Translations under genes and position numbers: made by a program
Notes under the pieces: generated by a model
Seen by the model: only the letters and a program-made list of their open reading frames with translations
The model's database searches: none
Told to the model about the DNA's origin: nothing
Part shown: positions 1 through 9,825 of the stretch, in pieces
How positions within the stretch are numbered: the stretch's first letter is position 1
Layout: the number at the start of each line of letters is the position of its first letter
Assembly (NCBI RefSeq): GCF_001661345.1
Contig: NW_017962913.1
Span: forward strand, 563,428 to 627,427
DNA from: Ascoidea rubescens DSM 1968
Lineage: Eukaryota > Ascomycota > Saccharomycetes > Ascoideales > Ascoideaceae
Reading direction: 5' to 3'
Length of the DNA stretch: 64,000 nt

Positions 1-616
1 TATTCAAGTAAGTTGAGGGATGAATTATTTTAACAATTAAATCGTCAGAGTTGGCGTTTGATAAATTGATGGTGTTGTAGAATTTGATTGGCAATTTTAG
101 TAAATCCTGAAAGTTTGTGTTATTTTTAATGATTTCATCATTTTGGTCAATTGAGACTGGTTTCTTGAAGAGGGAAATTTGGTTATTTGAATTAGAGACA
201 ATCAAATAATCACCAAAGGTCAAAAGATTATTGATTGGGTAGTTTGAATCCAATTTTGAGTCCAAAGAAATAATTAAACTACCTCTTTTATAAATGTTGA
301 TCTTATTCTGATATGTTACGAAAATGTAGTGATAATGACAGTAAATATTTGTGATTTTCGATGGTAAAAACGTCTTTGAGACAAATAGCAAATTCAAGGT
401 TAGAGCATCGTATACCTGGAAAAAATTCCCAACACTGGTGACTATGTAGTACGTTTTACCCAAGGTGCCAATGGCAAAAGGAACATTGTTAGTTATATTC
501 CCAATTGATCTGTATGGAGAAAAGATCTTGGAAGCACTCGTGCTGGATGGAGAAACAGAAGAATCAGTTTTCCTTTTTTTAACAGACACATTGGAAGCAA
601 CAGCAGAGTCATTCAT
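1..616 (-). CDS. UTP21: U3 snoRNP WD-repeat protein Utp21 (N-terminal part)
   Basis: Utp21/WDR36 is a tandem WD40 protein of the UTP-B module of the small-subunit processome; it acts in the nucleolus in early 18S rRNA processing. I translated the minus strand from the ATG at 614-616. It gives about 205 residues with no stop before the window edge, so the gene continues beyond base 1. After a short basic/Ser leader (MNDSAVASN, KKRK) comes the family's conserved start, KIFSPYRSIGNITNNVPFA, then GTLGKTYYIVTSVGNFFQVYD, which opens the first propeller (long stretch near residues 27-65). Those blocks match yeast Utp21 closely. The gene diverges from VPS39 over a 447-bp promoter with three CACGTG sites. 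It is incomplete only because of the window boundary. Confidence 0.9.
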   Translation of the reverse strand, partial: MNDSAVASNVSVKKRKTDSSVSPSSTSASKIFSPYRSIGNITNNVPFAIGTLGKTYYIVTSVGNFFQVYDALTLNLLFVSKTFLPSKITNIYCHYHYIFVTYQNKINIYKRGSLIISLDSKLDSNYPINNLLTFGDYLIVSNSNNQISLFKKPVSIDQNDEIIKNNTNFQDLLKLPIKFYNTINLSNANSDDLIVKIIHPSTYLN

Positions 617-1063
617 GGTCAGCAAAGCAGAAGAAGAAAGCACCATCACACACAGCTAGAGCAGAGACAGCTGGATCAGTTGAAGCTCTCATATCTCCTC
701 TCTTGGGCAAAATTTTTCACTCCGAAAAAAAAATTGCCAGAGCACCCAAAGCGGAAGGTGCCGCATCAATGGTCTCGCAGATTTCACGTGTGTTTTATCA
801 CGTGAATAAGCGCACGTGTGCTGAGTGTTTCTAAATAAAAGCTCCTCCACGCAGAGTCGAACTGGTGCGTTTCCGGAGGCTCCTTTTTGGTGTTTACTCG
901 TTCCGGGAAAAGGTGGGCTTTTGGAGGAATGTCGCCTCAACCGCCATTTCTGCCTCCTCTGCTTCTTCTGCTTCTTCTTCTGGTTTCAGTCCACCTTCTA
1001 CTCTTACTACGTCGCCAACTTCACCAGCTCCTATACTAATATGTCAGTGGCAATCGGTTCAAC
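617..1063. promoter_or_regulatory. UTP21/VPS39 divergent promoter with three CACGTG boxes
   Basis: This 447-bp divergent intergenic region holds CACGTG at 785-790, 799-804 and 813-818, that is, three E-boxes at an exact 14-bp period. CACGTG is the known core of Cbf1/Pho4-type bHLH sites. From about 930 to 1020, reading toward VPS39, it turns into a pyrimidine-rich CTTCTGC leader. An ATG at 1041 opens an eight-codon upstream ORF whose TGA overlaps the VPS39 ATG (ACATGA, 1062-1067). The sites are seen directly; the bound factor is an inference. Confidence 0.6.
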
Positions 1064-4000
1064 ATGATTGATGTAATAACTCCTGCTTCCTACGTAGACC
1101 TCGAATCTCTCAAGTTCAAAATATCCTCCATCTTGGTGATCTACGATAATCTCTTTGTCGCTCTCAACAATGGTTCAATCTACATATTTGATCTTAATTC
1201 TTCTTATGGCAGTGTATTTCCAGACTTCGACGCCTCCAACGACACCCAGAACTCTATAAATCCTGATGCCAGCTACACTCAAAATGCTGGTGATATCGAC
1301 AATGACAACAAAAATGACGACGACGAGCTCAATAAACAAGTCACTTTGCAGTCAATAAATTCATCCAGCAATTTAAGTCCCATTTTGAACCCAACCTCAA
1401 GAAGAAACTCTTTTATTTCAAACACAACCTCAAAGGCTGCTTTCAATAACAATTTAACTCCTACCACCTCAAATGATTTGTCTAATAGTAACAAAAACTT
1501 GAATAATAAACCTTCGAACGGTAATTTAAATAAAGATAATACAAACTTGAAATGGTTTAATTTCAAAAATTTAAACAAATTGAAATTATCGCAAAAATTT
1601 GAAAATATATCAAAAAAACCGATAGATCAATTGGACTTCTTGCCAGACAATAACTACCTATTCATTTTGTCTGACAACATAATCTCAATCTATCTCTACA
1701 TCAACATCATCGCAAATAACAGCAACAGCAATAATCCAAGTGACACTATTAATCAAAATCAAATTGATTTGAAATTTTTAGATTCAATTAAATCTTCAAA
1801 GAATGCTCCTTTCTTTAAAGTTTCAAGTGCTTTGAAAAACAATTTGCTAATCAATTCTCCCATAGAAAGACCAATAGACTCGAATTTATTATTTGATAAC
1901 CACTCAACTTCTTCAATCCACATAAATTCTCATAATAATCACAACAACAATCCAACACATAATAACACCAATATTAACAATTTGAATCAAAGAAGATCTT
2001 CGTTCTCATACAATTCCTCCATATCTCCATCCAATTCCTTAACTTCTATAAACTCCTTGCTTAATAACAAATCAAGAAACAACTCTGTATCAAGCTCCAA
2101 AACCTCCATCTATTCTTTTGCCTCAAATCAAACTAATCCTATTTTCTATTCTAAAGATAAAAATGATAAAGTTCCAAATAGTCTTTATTCTAATCCATCA
2201 ATCGCTTCATCCACTTTATCTTTAAACCTGAATTTTGATCCCAATTTAAACGATATTGACCAAATCAAAAAAATCAATAAAAAATCAACTCTCCTCAATA
2301 ACAATAAAAATATTGATTATAACAATAACAATAATATCTCAAAAAGTAGAAAAGTCAGTAGATCTTTAACTAATCATACTAATGACTCCTTAAATTATCA
2401 GGTTTCTTATTTAGTCTATAACGTTAGAAGAAAATTATTTATTCACTCCTTTAACAATACCAATAACAACAATAATCTCAACAACAACAATAATAACATA
2501 AATATCAATAATAACTTAATTATCAATAGCCTTAACCCAGACATCCTCGATGATCCAAATAATATAGACTTTATATACGATAATAATAACATCCTCAATA
2601 ATAATAACTTTAATGATTCAAATTCAATTGCAAATTCAATCTCCCAATCCATTTCCAACTTCAACTCAAATTCCTTTTTAAATGAATTGACTTTGACTGA
2701 CAAATGTAAAGCAATTGAATTTATATCTCCCTCAAAGATTTTAATTGCCCTATCAAACGATTATCAAATTATCAACTTGAAAAATTTTAAAATCAAATCA
2801 ATTAATAATTACAACGCAAACTCGATACTAGGAAACTTGGCCTCAAACCAAAACAATTTAAATCTAAATACTAACACTTTCAATTATTTTTTCTCAAACT
2901 ATCAACCAACTTACCATTTAGCTAAAATCTCAAGAAAGAGAACTTTGATTTCAAAGGATATCAACACTTTTAAAATCAATAATAATACTGGAAATTTTAT
3001 TAAAAACTCAAATTTCCTACTAAATAATATTCCTCAAATTTTAAAGTTTTTTTTTCCCTATTTAATCTTAATTCACTTGAGAAATCTTGAAATTAGAGAT
3101 TGTGATAATGGCTTTTTAATTCAATCAATTCCAATTCAAAATATCAATAACTTATTTATTGATAACTTCAAAAAATTGATTTTTTTCAGCTCAAATCATA
3201 ATAATAAACTTTACATTTGTTTTTTCAAAAACTTTATCAATCAATTAAATCAACTCGAAAAGAGAAACCATCTTAACGAAGCAATCAATTTAACCATCCA
3301 ATTACCTTTAGAGATTTTGCCTGATAAAATTCAAAGATTAAGACAATTACAAATTAAAAAAGCTCAGAAACTATTTAACGATAGCAAATTTCAAGAATCG
3401 ATGCTAATTTTTAGTGAATATTTAGCTCCTCCATCCTTAATTATTCCTTTGTTTCCATCTTTCATCACTATCCCCATCAATAATGATGGTAATAATAATG
3501 ATAATAAAAATAAAAATAAAAATAAAAATAATAAAAATAGTAAAAATGAGCATTACTCTTCAAATATCCCAATTCCTGACAATTTCAATTTAAATATCAA
3601 TTTAAGTAATCAAAATGCTTTAAATTCAATTAAAATCGAATCTTTGTCTATTATTCCCCAAAAATATCATTCAAACGTAATTAATGACAATATGAACAAT
3701 GACAATTATTCAATAAAATCTAGTTATTACCCTTCGTCCCCATTAAAGAATTCATACACTGCTTCGAATAACGCCAATATTATTATCAACAGTCCTAATA
3801 ATTCTAGCACCGTTTATAATTCACCCAACATAAATACAAAACCAATAGTTTCATCACCTCTAGTAAATTCATCAAGAGTTGCAACAACAGCTATGAAGAC
3901 TTCATTGAGTAATGATAATATCCATAATCTTCATCAAAGCTATATGGAACATTTGCATAATAAAAGTTCGAATTATTACAATAATTACAGTAATAAAGAT

Positions 4001-6070
4001 TTATCAAGTGATAATAAGAGCATTTATAGTGTTAAATCATCAATGTCAAATTTAAATTCAAACACATTTATCAATTCAAGAAGAAATAGTTTATCAATAA
4101 AACCGAATTATTTAATACTAAACACTCAAACAAAGAAATTGTTAAAGGCTATCAGATATTTGTTGCCATATTTGGCAGATACTAGAAGAAAAATTAATAA
4201 ACTAATTAACGAAACATATAATGAGAAAGATGAAAACAGTAATACCATTGATGACGATGACGATGATGATGGAAATGAAGATAAATTTGAGTTTAATCAG
4301 TATGAAGAATTATCAAGTATATTATGGAAGGGCATTCAAATACCGAAGAATATATTTGGGGATTTAAAGGTATCAGCCGAGTTGGTTGATACTACATTAT
4401 TTAAATGTTATATAATATCTTCACCAAAATTGATTGGGCCATTAGTTCGAATCAAGAATTATTGTAATTTGAATATTGTTGAAAAGGAATTAATACATAA
4501 AAAGATGTTTAAAGAATTAATTGAATTTTATTATGGTAAGAAATTTCACGAAAAAGCATTAAATTTGCTCGAGAAATTAGGAAAAGGAGAGTCAATTAAA
4601 AATACAGATGAAACAATTATAGATGATTTTGATCAGGATGAAGGTATTATTGATAGTTGTGATATTGAAGATGATCAAAAAGATGATAAAAATAAAGACA
4701 AAAATAAGGATAATGATAAAGAAAATGATTACATTTATACCCCAATGTTAGTACTCAATAATTATAATTATTTGAATAATAAATTATTAAAAGGACCAAT
4801 TAATACTATAAATTATTTGAAAAAATTGAATAATGATTATATTGAATTGATATTTAAATATAGTAAGTGGCCAATAACGATTAGTGAAAAGAAAGGAATG
4901 AGTATTTTTTTGGAAGATTCTATTGAAAGTGAAACATTGAATAGATTTAAAGTGATTGAATATTTATTGAATAATTTTAATAAAAAGTTAGGAATAAAAT
5001 ATTTAGAACATGCTATTGATAATTTGAATGACAAAAGTAGCAAGCTACATAATAAATTGATTGAATTGTACATTGGAATTATATTGGAAGAAGATGAAAA
5101 GGAGATTAAGAAAGCTAAACAAGCTGTTGATAGTGAAATTGCTACAATTGATAATGACAATAAAGAAAAAACTATCAAGGAAAACAAGGATAATAAGGAG
5201 CAAAAAGACAATAATAACTTCTTGAGCAACAGTGATACGTTGTCCGGATATAGTGGTAATGGAGATGATAGTGATGATGAAGAAGAAAAAGTTGAGAAGG
5301 TAGGAGAAGAGGTGTTTAAGAAATTACTGAAATTTCTCAAAATAAGTAATTATTATGAACCTAGAAAGATATTAATGTTACTACCTAATGAAAGGAAATT
5401 TTTGATAATGAAGACATTTGTTTATAAGAAAATTGGGGAAGATGTTAAAGTGTTGGAGATATTGGTCAATGAATTGGAAGACTATAATAGAGCATCGATA
5501 TATTGTTCCGAATTATATTTGGAAGATAATAAAAAGGGACAAGAGATATTACACAAGTTGTTAGAGATGTATTTGAAACCTTATAATGGTGCAGATGATA
5601 TCATGAATATTGGCGATGAAACTGATAAGATCAATATGAAGAAAAGAAAAGTAAATTTAAAAGAAGGATTGAACTTGTTGAACTGTCAGGGATCCCGAAT
5701 GTCATCCATAAAGATATTGAAAATGTTGCCAGACGAGTTGTCTATCGAGGAACTCAAACAGTTTTTGAAGTCGCAGTTGAGGATAATCAACTACAAGATC
5801 AACGAAAGCCGGGTCTTGGGATCGTTGTCAAAGGTGGAGCTTGTGAAGAACCAAGAGAACTTACTCAAGTTGCGGTCGTCCTCTGTGGTAATCAACGAAA
5901 ACAGCACCTGTGAGGTATGTCTCAAAAAGCTCTCGCACAGTGTGCTAGCTGCGTTTCCTGACAACGTTGTGACGCACTACGGGTGTGCCAGAATATACAA
6001 GGAGATGGTGCAGGAAAAGAAACGACAGAAGAACAAGCACGCCAGCTATATCCGCAGCATGAGACGCTAG
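1064..6070 (+). CDS. VAM6: HOPS subunit Vps39/Vam6, expanded by low-complexity inserts
   Basis: Vps39/Vam6 is the Rab7/Ypt7-binding subunit of the HOPS tether on the vacuole membrane. The ORF encodes 1668 residues; S. cerevisiae Vam6 has 1049. The N-terminus (SSILVIYDNLFVALNNGSIYIFD) fits the citron-homology beta-propeller start. Around residues 1104-1180 the AELVDTTLFKCYI block followed by KNYCNLNIVEKELI and HEKALNLLEKLGKG is the Vps39_1 domain. The C-terminus has a Vps39_2 domain (LNLLNCQG, IKILKMLPDELSIEELKQF) and a CxxC-type zinc end (CEVC, HYGCARI, about residues 1614-1640). The extra length is Asn/Ser-rich sequence at about residues 60-480 and 800-1010. Acidic Asp/Lys runs lie near 1060, 1200 and 1370. 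The start is the first in-frame ATG and is followed at once by conserved sequence. The next gene follows on the same strand. Confidence 0.9.
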   Translation: MIDVITPASYVDLESLKFKISSILVIYDNLFVALNNGSIYIFDLNSSYGSVFPDFDASNDTQNSINPDASYTQNAGDIDNDNKNDDDELNKQVTLQSINSSSNLSPILNPTSRRNSFISNTTSKAAFNNNLTPTTSNDLSNSNKNLNNKPSNGNLNKDNTNLKWFNFKNLNKLKLSQKFENISKKPIDQLDFLPDNNYLFILSDNIISIYLYINIIANNSNSNNPSDTINQNQIDLKFLDSIKSSKNAPFFKVSSALKNNLLINSPIERPIDSNLLFDNHSTSSIHINSHNNHNNNPTHNNTNINNLNQRRSSFSYNSSISPSNSLTSINSLLNNKSRNNSVSSSKTSIYSFASNQTNPIFYSKDKNDKVPNSLYSNPSIASSTLSLNLNFDPNLNDIDQIKKINKKSTLLNNNKNIDYNNNNNISKSRKVSRSLTNHTNDSLNYQVSYLVYNVRRKLFIHSFNNTNNNNNLNNNNNNININNNLIINSLNPDILDDPNNIDFIYDNNNILNNNNFNDSNSIANSISQSISNFNSNSFLNELTLTDKCKAIEFISPSKILIALSNDYQIINLKNFKIKSINNYNANSILGNLASNQNNLNLNTNTFNYFFSNYQPTYHLAKISRKRTLISKDINTFKINNNTGNFIKNSNFLLNNIPQILKFFFPYLILIHLRNLEIRDCDNGFLIQSIPIQNINNLFIDNFKKLIFFSSNHNNKLYICFFKNFINQLNQLEKRNHLNEAINLTIQLPLEILPDKIQRLRQLQIKKAQKLFNDSKFQESMLIFSEYLAPPSLIIPLFPSFITIPINNDGNNNDNKNKNKNKNNKNSKNEHYSSNIPIPDNFNLNINLSNQNALNSIKIESLSIIPQKYHSNVINDNMNNDNYSIKSSYYPSSPLKNSYTASNNANIIINSPNNSSTVYNSPNINTKPIVSSPLVNSSRVATTAMKTSLSNDNIHNLHQSYMEHLHNKSSNYYNNYSNKDLSSDNKSIYSVKSSMSNLNSNTFINSRRNSLSIKPNYLILNTQTKKLLKAIRYLLPYLADTRRKINKLINETYNEKDENSNTIDDDDDDDGNEDKFEFNQYEELSSILWKGIQIPKNIFGDLKVSAELVDTTLFKCYIISSPKLIGPLVRIKNYCNLNIVEKELIHKKMFKELIEFYYGKKFHEKALNLLEKLGKGESIKNTDETIIDDFDQDEGIIDSCDIEDDQKDDKNKDKNKDNDKENDYIYTPMLVLNNYNYLNNKLLKGPINTINYLKKLNNDYIELIFKYSKWPITISEKKGMSIFLEDSIESETLNRFKVIEYLLNNFNKKLGIKYLEHAIDNLNDKSSKLHNKLIELYIGIILEEDEKEIKKAKQAVDSEIATIDNDNKEKTIKENKDNKEQKDNNNFLSNSDTLSGYSGNGDDSDDEEEKVEKVGEEVFKKLLKFLKISNYYEPRKILMLLPNERKFLIMKTFVYKKIGEDVKVLEILVNELEDYNRASIYCSELYLEDNKKGQEILHKLLEMYLKPYNGADDIMNIGDETDKINMKKRKVNLKEGLNLLNCQGSRMSSIKILKMLPDELSIEELKQFLKSQLRIINYKINESRVLGSLSKVELVKNQENLLKLRSSSVVINENSTCEVCLKKLSHSVLAAFPDNVVTHYGCARIYKEMVQEKKRQKNKHASYIRSMRR

Positions 6071-6464
6071 AATAGACACCACAAGCACCAGCTGTATGTA
6101 GTAACTGAAATGCTAATATCCAGAGCAATGGATTTCGTTATTCATGCACAATCCGCAGGGCGCATGCGTGATCCACGGAATTGGTGTTGTATGCACAAAT
6201 GCGTTTGCATACATATCCACATCCGGAGTTGAGTATTTCTGAGTATGCACTTCCGAGAATGCACTTCCGAGAATGCACTTCCGGGCCGAGACGAACGAAG
6301 CGAAGAGCGTCTTTCGCACCATTTTCTGCTTCTTCTCCTGCTTCTTCTTCTGTTCTGCTCTTTTCCACCATTCCCAGCCATATTTCTGCTCGTCCAGCAG
6401 CTCTTTGAGGTGTTGCTGTTTTCTAGGTCCAGGTTCTCTTTCCACGGTTGCTCTGAGCTTCAAA
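6071..6464. promoter_or_regulatory. Promoter of the Asn-rich gene, with a 14-bp tandem repeat and an inverted repeat
   Basis: This head-to-tail intergenic stretch is clearly richer in GC than the coding DNA on either side. It contains three tandem copies of a 14-bp unit, GAATGCACTTCCGA, at 6243-6284; the first and last copies vary slightly. A perfect 7-bp inverted repeat, GTATGCA (6189-6195) and TGCATAC (6206-6212), lies just upstream. The last 130 bases are a CT-rich leader with CTTCTGC-type tracts. An in-frame ATG at 6273 inside the third repeat would add 64 residues that look like translated leader (Phe/Cys/Ser-rich), so I did not use it. Confidence 0.5.
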
Positions 6465-8423
6465 ATGGCCACTCAAACGAATAGTCTCCTAAACGCTGAC
6501 ACAACCAACAACTTGACGCTATCTTCACTTGATAACCACCTCAACTCGCTCAGTAATTCCATCTCCAACGACAATCTCAAAGACGTTCGAGCTGATAATG
6601 CTCTAGTTCCATGCTCAACTTTTACCGAAGAGAATATTCCCAACGAGAATAAGGATAATGCTCTGATCAATAGGCAAATGAATCTTAATCTTAATCTTAA
6701 TCTCAATACAATCTCAAATTCTGTCTCAAATTCAACCATCCCAATTACTCCTCCAACAACTGTTTCAACAACCCCAGTTCAATCCAACGCCAACACTGTT
6801 TTAAAGGATAGCAATATCAACAATAAACTAATCAATATCAATACCCTAATCAATATCAATACCCTAATCAATAGCAACAGCACACCAAATACTGAAGCTA
6901 CTGAAAACACTCCAAATACCCAATTTTCTCTAGATAATAACAACTATATCGAAAAAATTCCTGTCAACTCTAAAAATAATCTCCCAGCTGAGTTAGAAAA
7001 AAAAGATTTTTTTCAGAATTTGCCTTACAATCATTTGATCAAATCCATATCAAATCCTAATCCAAATACTACATCATATAACAATAGCCATATAAGAATT
7101 ATTAATAATACTAAAAATACCAATACCAATAATCTTAAAACAAATTCTAGTATAAAAATTAATATTGATAATAAGACATCAAATTCAAATTCAAATTCAA
7201 ATTCAAAGAAAAACCTCAGATTACATAAAAGGGCTTCATCAATCTCTGTCTCTTCTTTTAGAAAATCAAAAATAAATAATACAATCAATAATTTTAACAA
7301 CATGACTAATAATACTATTAATATTACTAATCATATCAATACTACCACTGCTATCAATAATCTTAATGATACTGGTATTAATAGTACAAATAATCCTAAA
7401 CTAAAGTCCAAACAATCATCCTTATTTAATAACTTGCCAAAAGTGAATTCAAACTCAAAAAATTATTCAACGCCAATTAAATCTTTCAAAAATTTTTTTA
7501 CTAAAATTTTTATAAATATATCTGATTTTAATAATAAATTAAAATCTCTAGCTGATCAGGTCTTGAGTTCCGATGAAATTGTTGAAGAATTATTTTTAAA
7601 TTCCGATGACGATAATTCCACTTTTTTAAACACTTTAAATTTATCAAAAAATAGTAATTTCTTAATCAATGAAAACTCTTTAAACGATAACAATAATAAC
7701 AGCAATAACAATATTAATCAGAAATATCTAACTAATATCCAAAAATTTCATCAATTAGATGTCGTGAAATTGGCTCAAGATCAAATAAAAAACAATCCCG
7801 ATAAACCATTTGTCGATGGTGAAACTTTATGGAATTTAAGAAGAGAATTATGGTTAAAATCAACTGCTCCTATTTATAAATCTGAAAATTTAAATAAAAT
7901 CCTTAGTAATACTAATAGTAATATTACTGATAGTTCTACAAAGACTAATAGTATTAAAACTTCTAATACTAATACCAATACCAATACTAATACCAATACC
8001 AATACTATTACCAATACTAATACCAATACTAAGGATAAGAATAAGAATAAGGGTAATGACAATGATAATGATAATGATAAAGACACCGACACTGATTCAG
8101 ATACAGATAATAAAAAAGGTAATAACGATACTGATGATGAAATTAATTTAGAATTAAGTGAATCTGATATAAAACTCATATTAAGAAAAAGATATCATGA
8201 TACAAGCCTTTCATCATTAAATATTCCAAAGGAAAAATACGAAGTAATTTATGAAAATCTATTTATTCAAAACAAAACCTTAAAAAGACCAATAAATTTA
8301 AAGGATTTAATGCCTATTATTAATGTTGGTTGGCAAATTCATAATGTTAATAATATAAATAATAATTTGCCCTCTGCTTATAGAGGCCCTAATATTAATT
8401 ATAATAGAAGTTATAAATATTAA
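6465..8423 (+). CDS. Asn-rich protein with possible Gag1-like (DUF4050) C-terminal domain
   Basis: The predicted protein has 652 residues from the ATG at 6465 (MATQTNSLLN). Most of it is Asn/Ser/Thr-rich low complexity, including an NT-dipeptide run and an acidic DN/DT run near residues 500-550. Two parts look constrained. One is at about residues 425-470 (LDVVKLAQDQIKNNP, then ETLWNLRRELWLKST). The other is the C-terminus at about 585-650 (IPKEKYEVIYENLFIQNK, then LKRPINLKDLMPIINVGWQ). This arrangement of a W/RRxxWL segment followed by a P-[IL]-NL-x-x-[IL]-hydrophobic-GW end resembles, from memory, the Gag1-like clamp family (formerly DUF4050). I cannot verify that without a profile search. 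Molecular role is unknown. An upstream in-frame ATG at 6273 exists but adds only leader-like sequence. Reality of the gene is secure; the family call is weak. Confidence 0.6.
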   Translation: MATQTNSLLNADTTNNLTLSSLDNHLNSLSNSISNDNLKDVRADNALVPCSTFTEENIPNENKDNALINRQMNLNLNLNLNTISNSVSNSTIPITPPTTVSTTPVQSNANTVLKDSNINNKLININTLININTLINSNSTPNTEATENTPNTQFSLDNNNYIEKIPVNSKNNLPAELEKKDFFQNLPYNHLIKSISNPNPNTTSYNNSHIRIINNTKNTNTNNLKTNSSIKINIDNKTSNSNSNSNSKKNLRLHKRASSISVSSFRKSKINNTINNFNNMTNNTINITNHINTTTAINNLNDTGINSTNNPKLKSKQSSLFNNLPKVNSNSKNYSTPIKSFKNFFTKIFINISDFNNKLKSLADQVLSSDEIVEELFLNSDDDNSTFLNTLNLSKNSNFLINENSLNDNNNNSNNNINQKYLTNIQKFHQLDVVKLAQDQIKNNPDKPFVDGETLWNLRRELWLKSTAPIYKSENLNKILSNTNSNITDSSTKTNSIKTSNTNTNTNTNTNTNTITNTNTNTKDKNKNKGNDNDNDNDKDTDTDSDTDNKKGNNDTDDEINLELSESDIKLILRKRYHDTSLSSLNIPKEKYEVIYENLFIQNKTLKRPINLKDLMPIINVGWQIHNVNNINNNLPSAYRGPNINYNRSYKY

Positions 8424-8801
8424 TTAATAATTATTAAAAATTGAAATATTCATATATGGTAATGTTGATATCTTGTTAGTTTATTTTTTTTTTTATTTAT
8501 GAATCTTTTCCCCTTTGAATTTTTACCTTTTTTATTTTTTTTAATTTTTAATTCACCATTTTTGTTTTTTTCTTTTTGTTTATTCAATTTTTTTTATTCA
8601 TTCGTTGTTTTTTTCCGTTTTTGTTTTTGTTTCTGTTTTAATTTTGATTTTGATTTTAATTTTAATTTTGGTCTTTCTTTTGTTTAATTATATAACGATT
8701 TCATTAACTTATTAGTTGTCTTTCTAATAATCTTTAATTTACCTAATTTAATATTTATTTAAATTTCATTTCAAAAATTAAAATTCAATTAATTGGATTG
8801 G
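8424..8801. other. Convergent 3' intergenic region
   Basis: The 378 bases lie between two converging genes. They are very AT-rich, with long T runs on the + strand (8480-8660) that suit 3'-end formation for the upstream gene. A 62-codon ORF here is almost entirely Phe/Leu from the T tracts and is not credible as a gene. Confidence 0.6.
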
Positions 8802-9482
8802 TTATAAATTTTTATTTGATTCTATTAACCTCTGGGTATTTTCTAGTATTCTGATTCTTTGATCAGTTAATTCAGCGAATTTTTGTAAATCATTTGCATT
8901 TCTAGTCAATTCTTTCTCCTTTTTAATGAAATTGTACTGCAATTTTTTGTTGAATTTTTTCAAATTATTCAAATTGAGATTCAATTCAATAAATTGTTTT
9001 TGAATTTTTCGATCGTTTTCGTGAATTTGCTTTATCTTATATAGGGACTCGTTTTCATTGAATTCCTTATCTTTTTGGCTAATAATGTTGCTGTTATTAT
9101 GAACATTAGTATTGTTATGACCACCTATATTATGGTTGTTATTACTGCTGCCGATGCTGCGATAGTTGCTGTTTGAAGTGTTGGAACTACTCCCAAAAGT
9201 GTTGTTGCTATTGCTGTTGCTGTTGCCGCCACTGTTAAGATTAAGATTGAGATTGAGATTGCCTATGTTGTTGATGTTGGCACTGTTGATTAGGTTCATA
9301 TAACTTTGTTTCAAGAAGGAAGACTCCTTTATCGTGCTCTTGTTGTTTATGATCTTTTTTAGATTGGAGCTGAGCTGCTTCTGGTACTGCTCAGATTGCC
9401 AGAGCTTCTTTGCCTGCAACTGAGACGACTTCTGGACAACTCGTTTGAAGTTGTCAAACTCATTGATCTCGCTGCTGCTCAT
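8802..9482 (-). CDS. Unrecognised coiled-coil protein
   Basis: The predicted protein has 226 residues from ATG 9480-9482 (MSSSEINEFDNFKRVVQK). It has three parts: an N-terminal helical, charged segment (residues 1-65, RVVQKSSQLQAKKLWQSEQY), a Gly/Ser/Asn-rich linker (about 75-135), and a C-terminal coiled coil (about 140-226, with heptad-like Leu/Ile/Phe spacing and many Lys/Glu). It has no signal peptide or membrane segment. Short helical coiled-coil proteins like this occur among BLOC-1, kinetochore and spindle-pole subunits, but I recognise none of those by sequence. Function is not assigned. An open frame without an ATG runs through the 5' flank (to about 9691) and its TGA overlaps this ATG (AATGAG). 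A 5' intron or an upstream ORF is therefore possible. Confidence 0.65.
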   Translation of the reverse strand: MSSSEINEFDNFKRVVQKSSQLQAKKLWQSEQYQKQLSSNLKKIINNKSTIKESSFLKQSYMNLINSANINNIGNLNLNLNLNSGGNSNSNSNNTFGSSSNTSNSNYRSIGSSNNNHNIGGHNNTNVHNNSNIISQKDKEFNENESLYKIKQIHENDRKIQKQFIELNLNLNNLKKFNKKLQYNFIKKEKELTRNANDLQKFAELTDQRIRILENTQRLIESNKNL

Positions 9483-9825
9483 TGTCTCTTTCCTGGCTCT
9501 TCTAGTTCTTCTGCTTCCTCTTCTTTTGCTGTCTGTGCTGAATAAGGAGCAGATGCTGAAGGCTGGAAATAACCAGTGGAGGAAACTTGCTGTGGTTCGA
9601 TTTTCGTTGGGAGCCGTTGAGCATTTTTGTTGCTTTTACTTTTGCTGCTTTTGCTGCTTTTACTACTTTTACTGCTTTTGTTGCTCGACACAGAGTGTGG
9701 TTATCAAAAAAATTTCAATTAACTAAACCCTACCTAATATATACTGAAAAAACTAAAAAACGCATTCCACTGAACCCAGAAACCCATCTAAACTGCATCT
9801 ACAACTGCATTATCATTAACTTTTA
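9483..9825. other. Intergenic region between FRE 3' end and coiled-coil gene
   Basis: Both flanking genes are on the minus strand, so this holds the 3' flank of the ferric reductase and the promoter of the coiled-coil gene. The part nearest the coiled-coil gene (9485-9690) is a CT/CTTCTGC-type tract on the + strand, with a run of TTTTGCTGC/TTTTACT triplets at about 9625-9680. No RNA gene or strong motif was seen. Confidence 0.5.

Noticed and set aside
840-870. B-box-like AGTTCGACTC on the minus strand
   Set aside because: The surrounding sequence does not form a tRNA: the T-loop would be 12 bases and no A-box or acceptor pairing is present.
6273-6464. In-frame ATG extension of the Asn-rich gene by 64 residues
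   Set aside because: The extension is translated GC-rich repeat and CT leader (Phe/Cys/Ser-rich), starting inside a 14-bp tandem repeat; the later ATG gives the usual composition.
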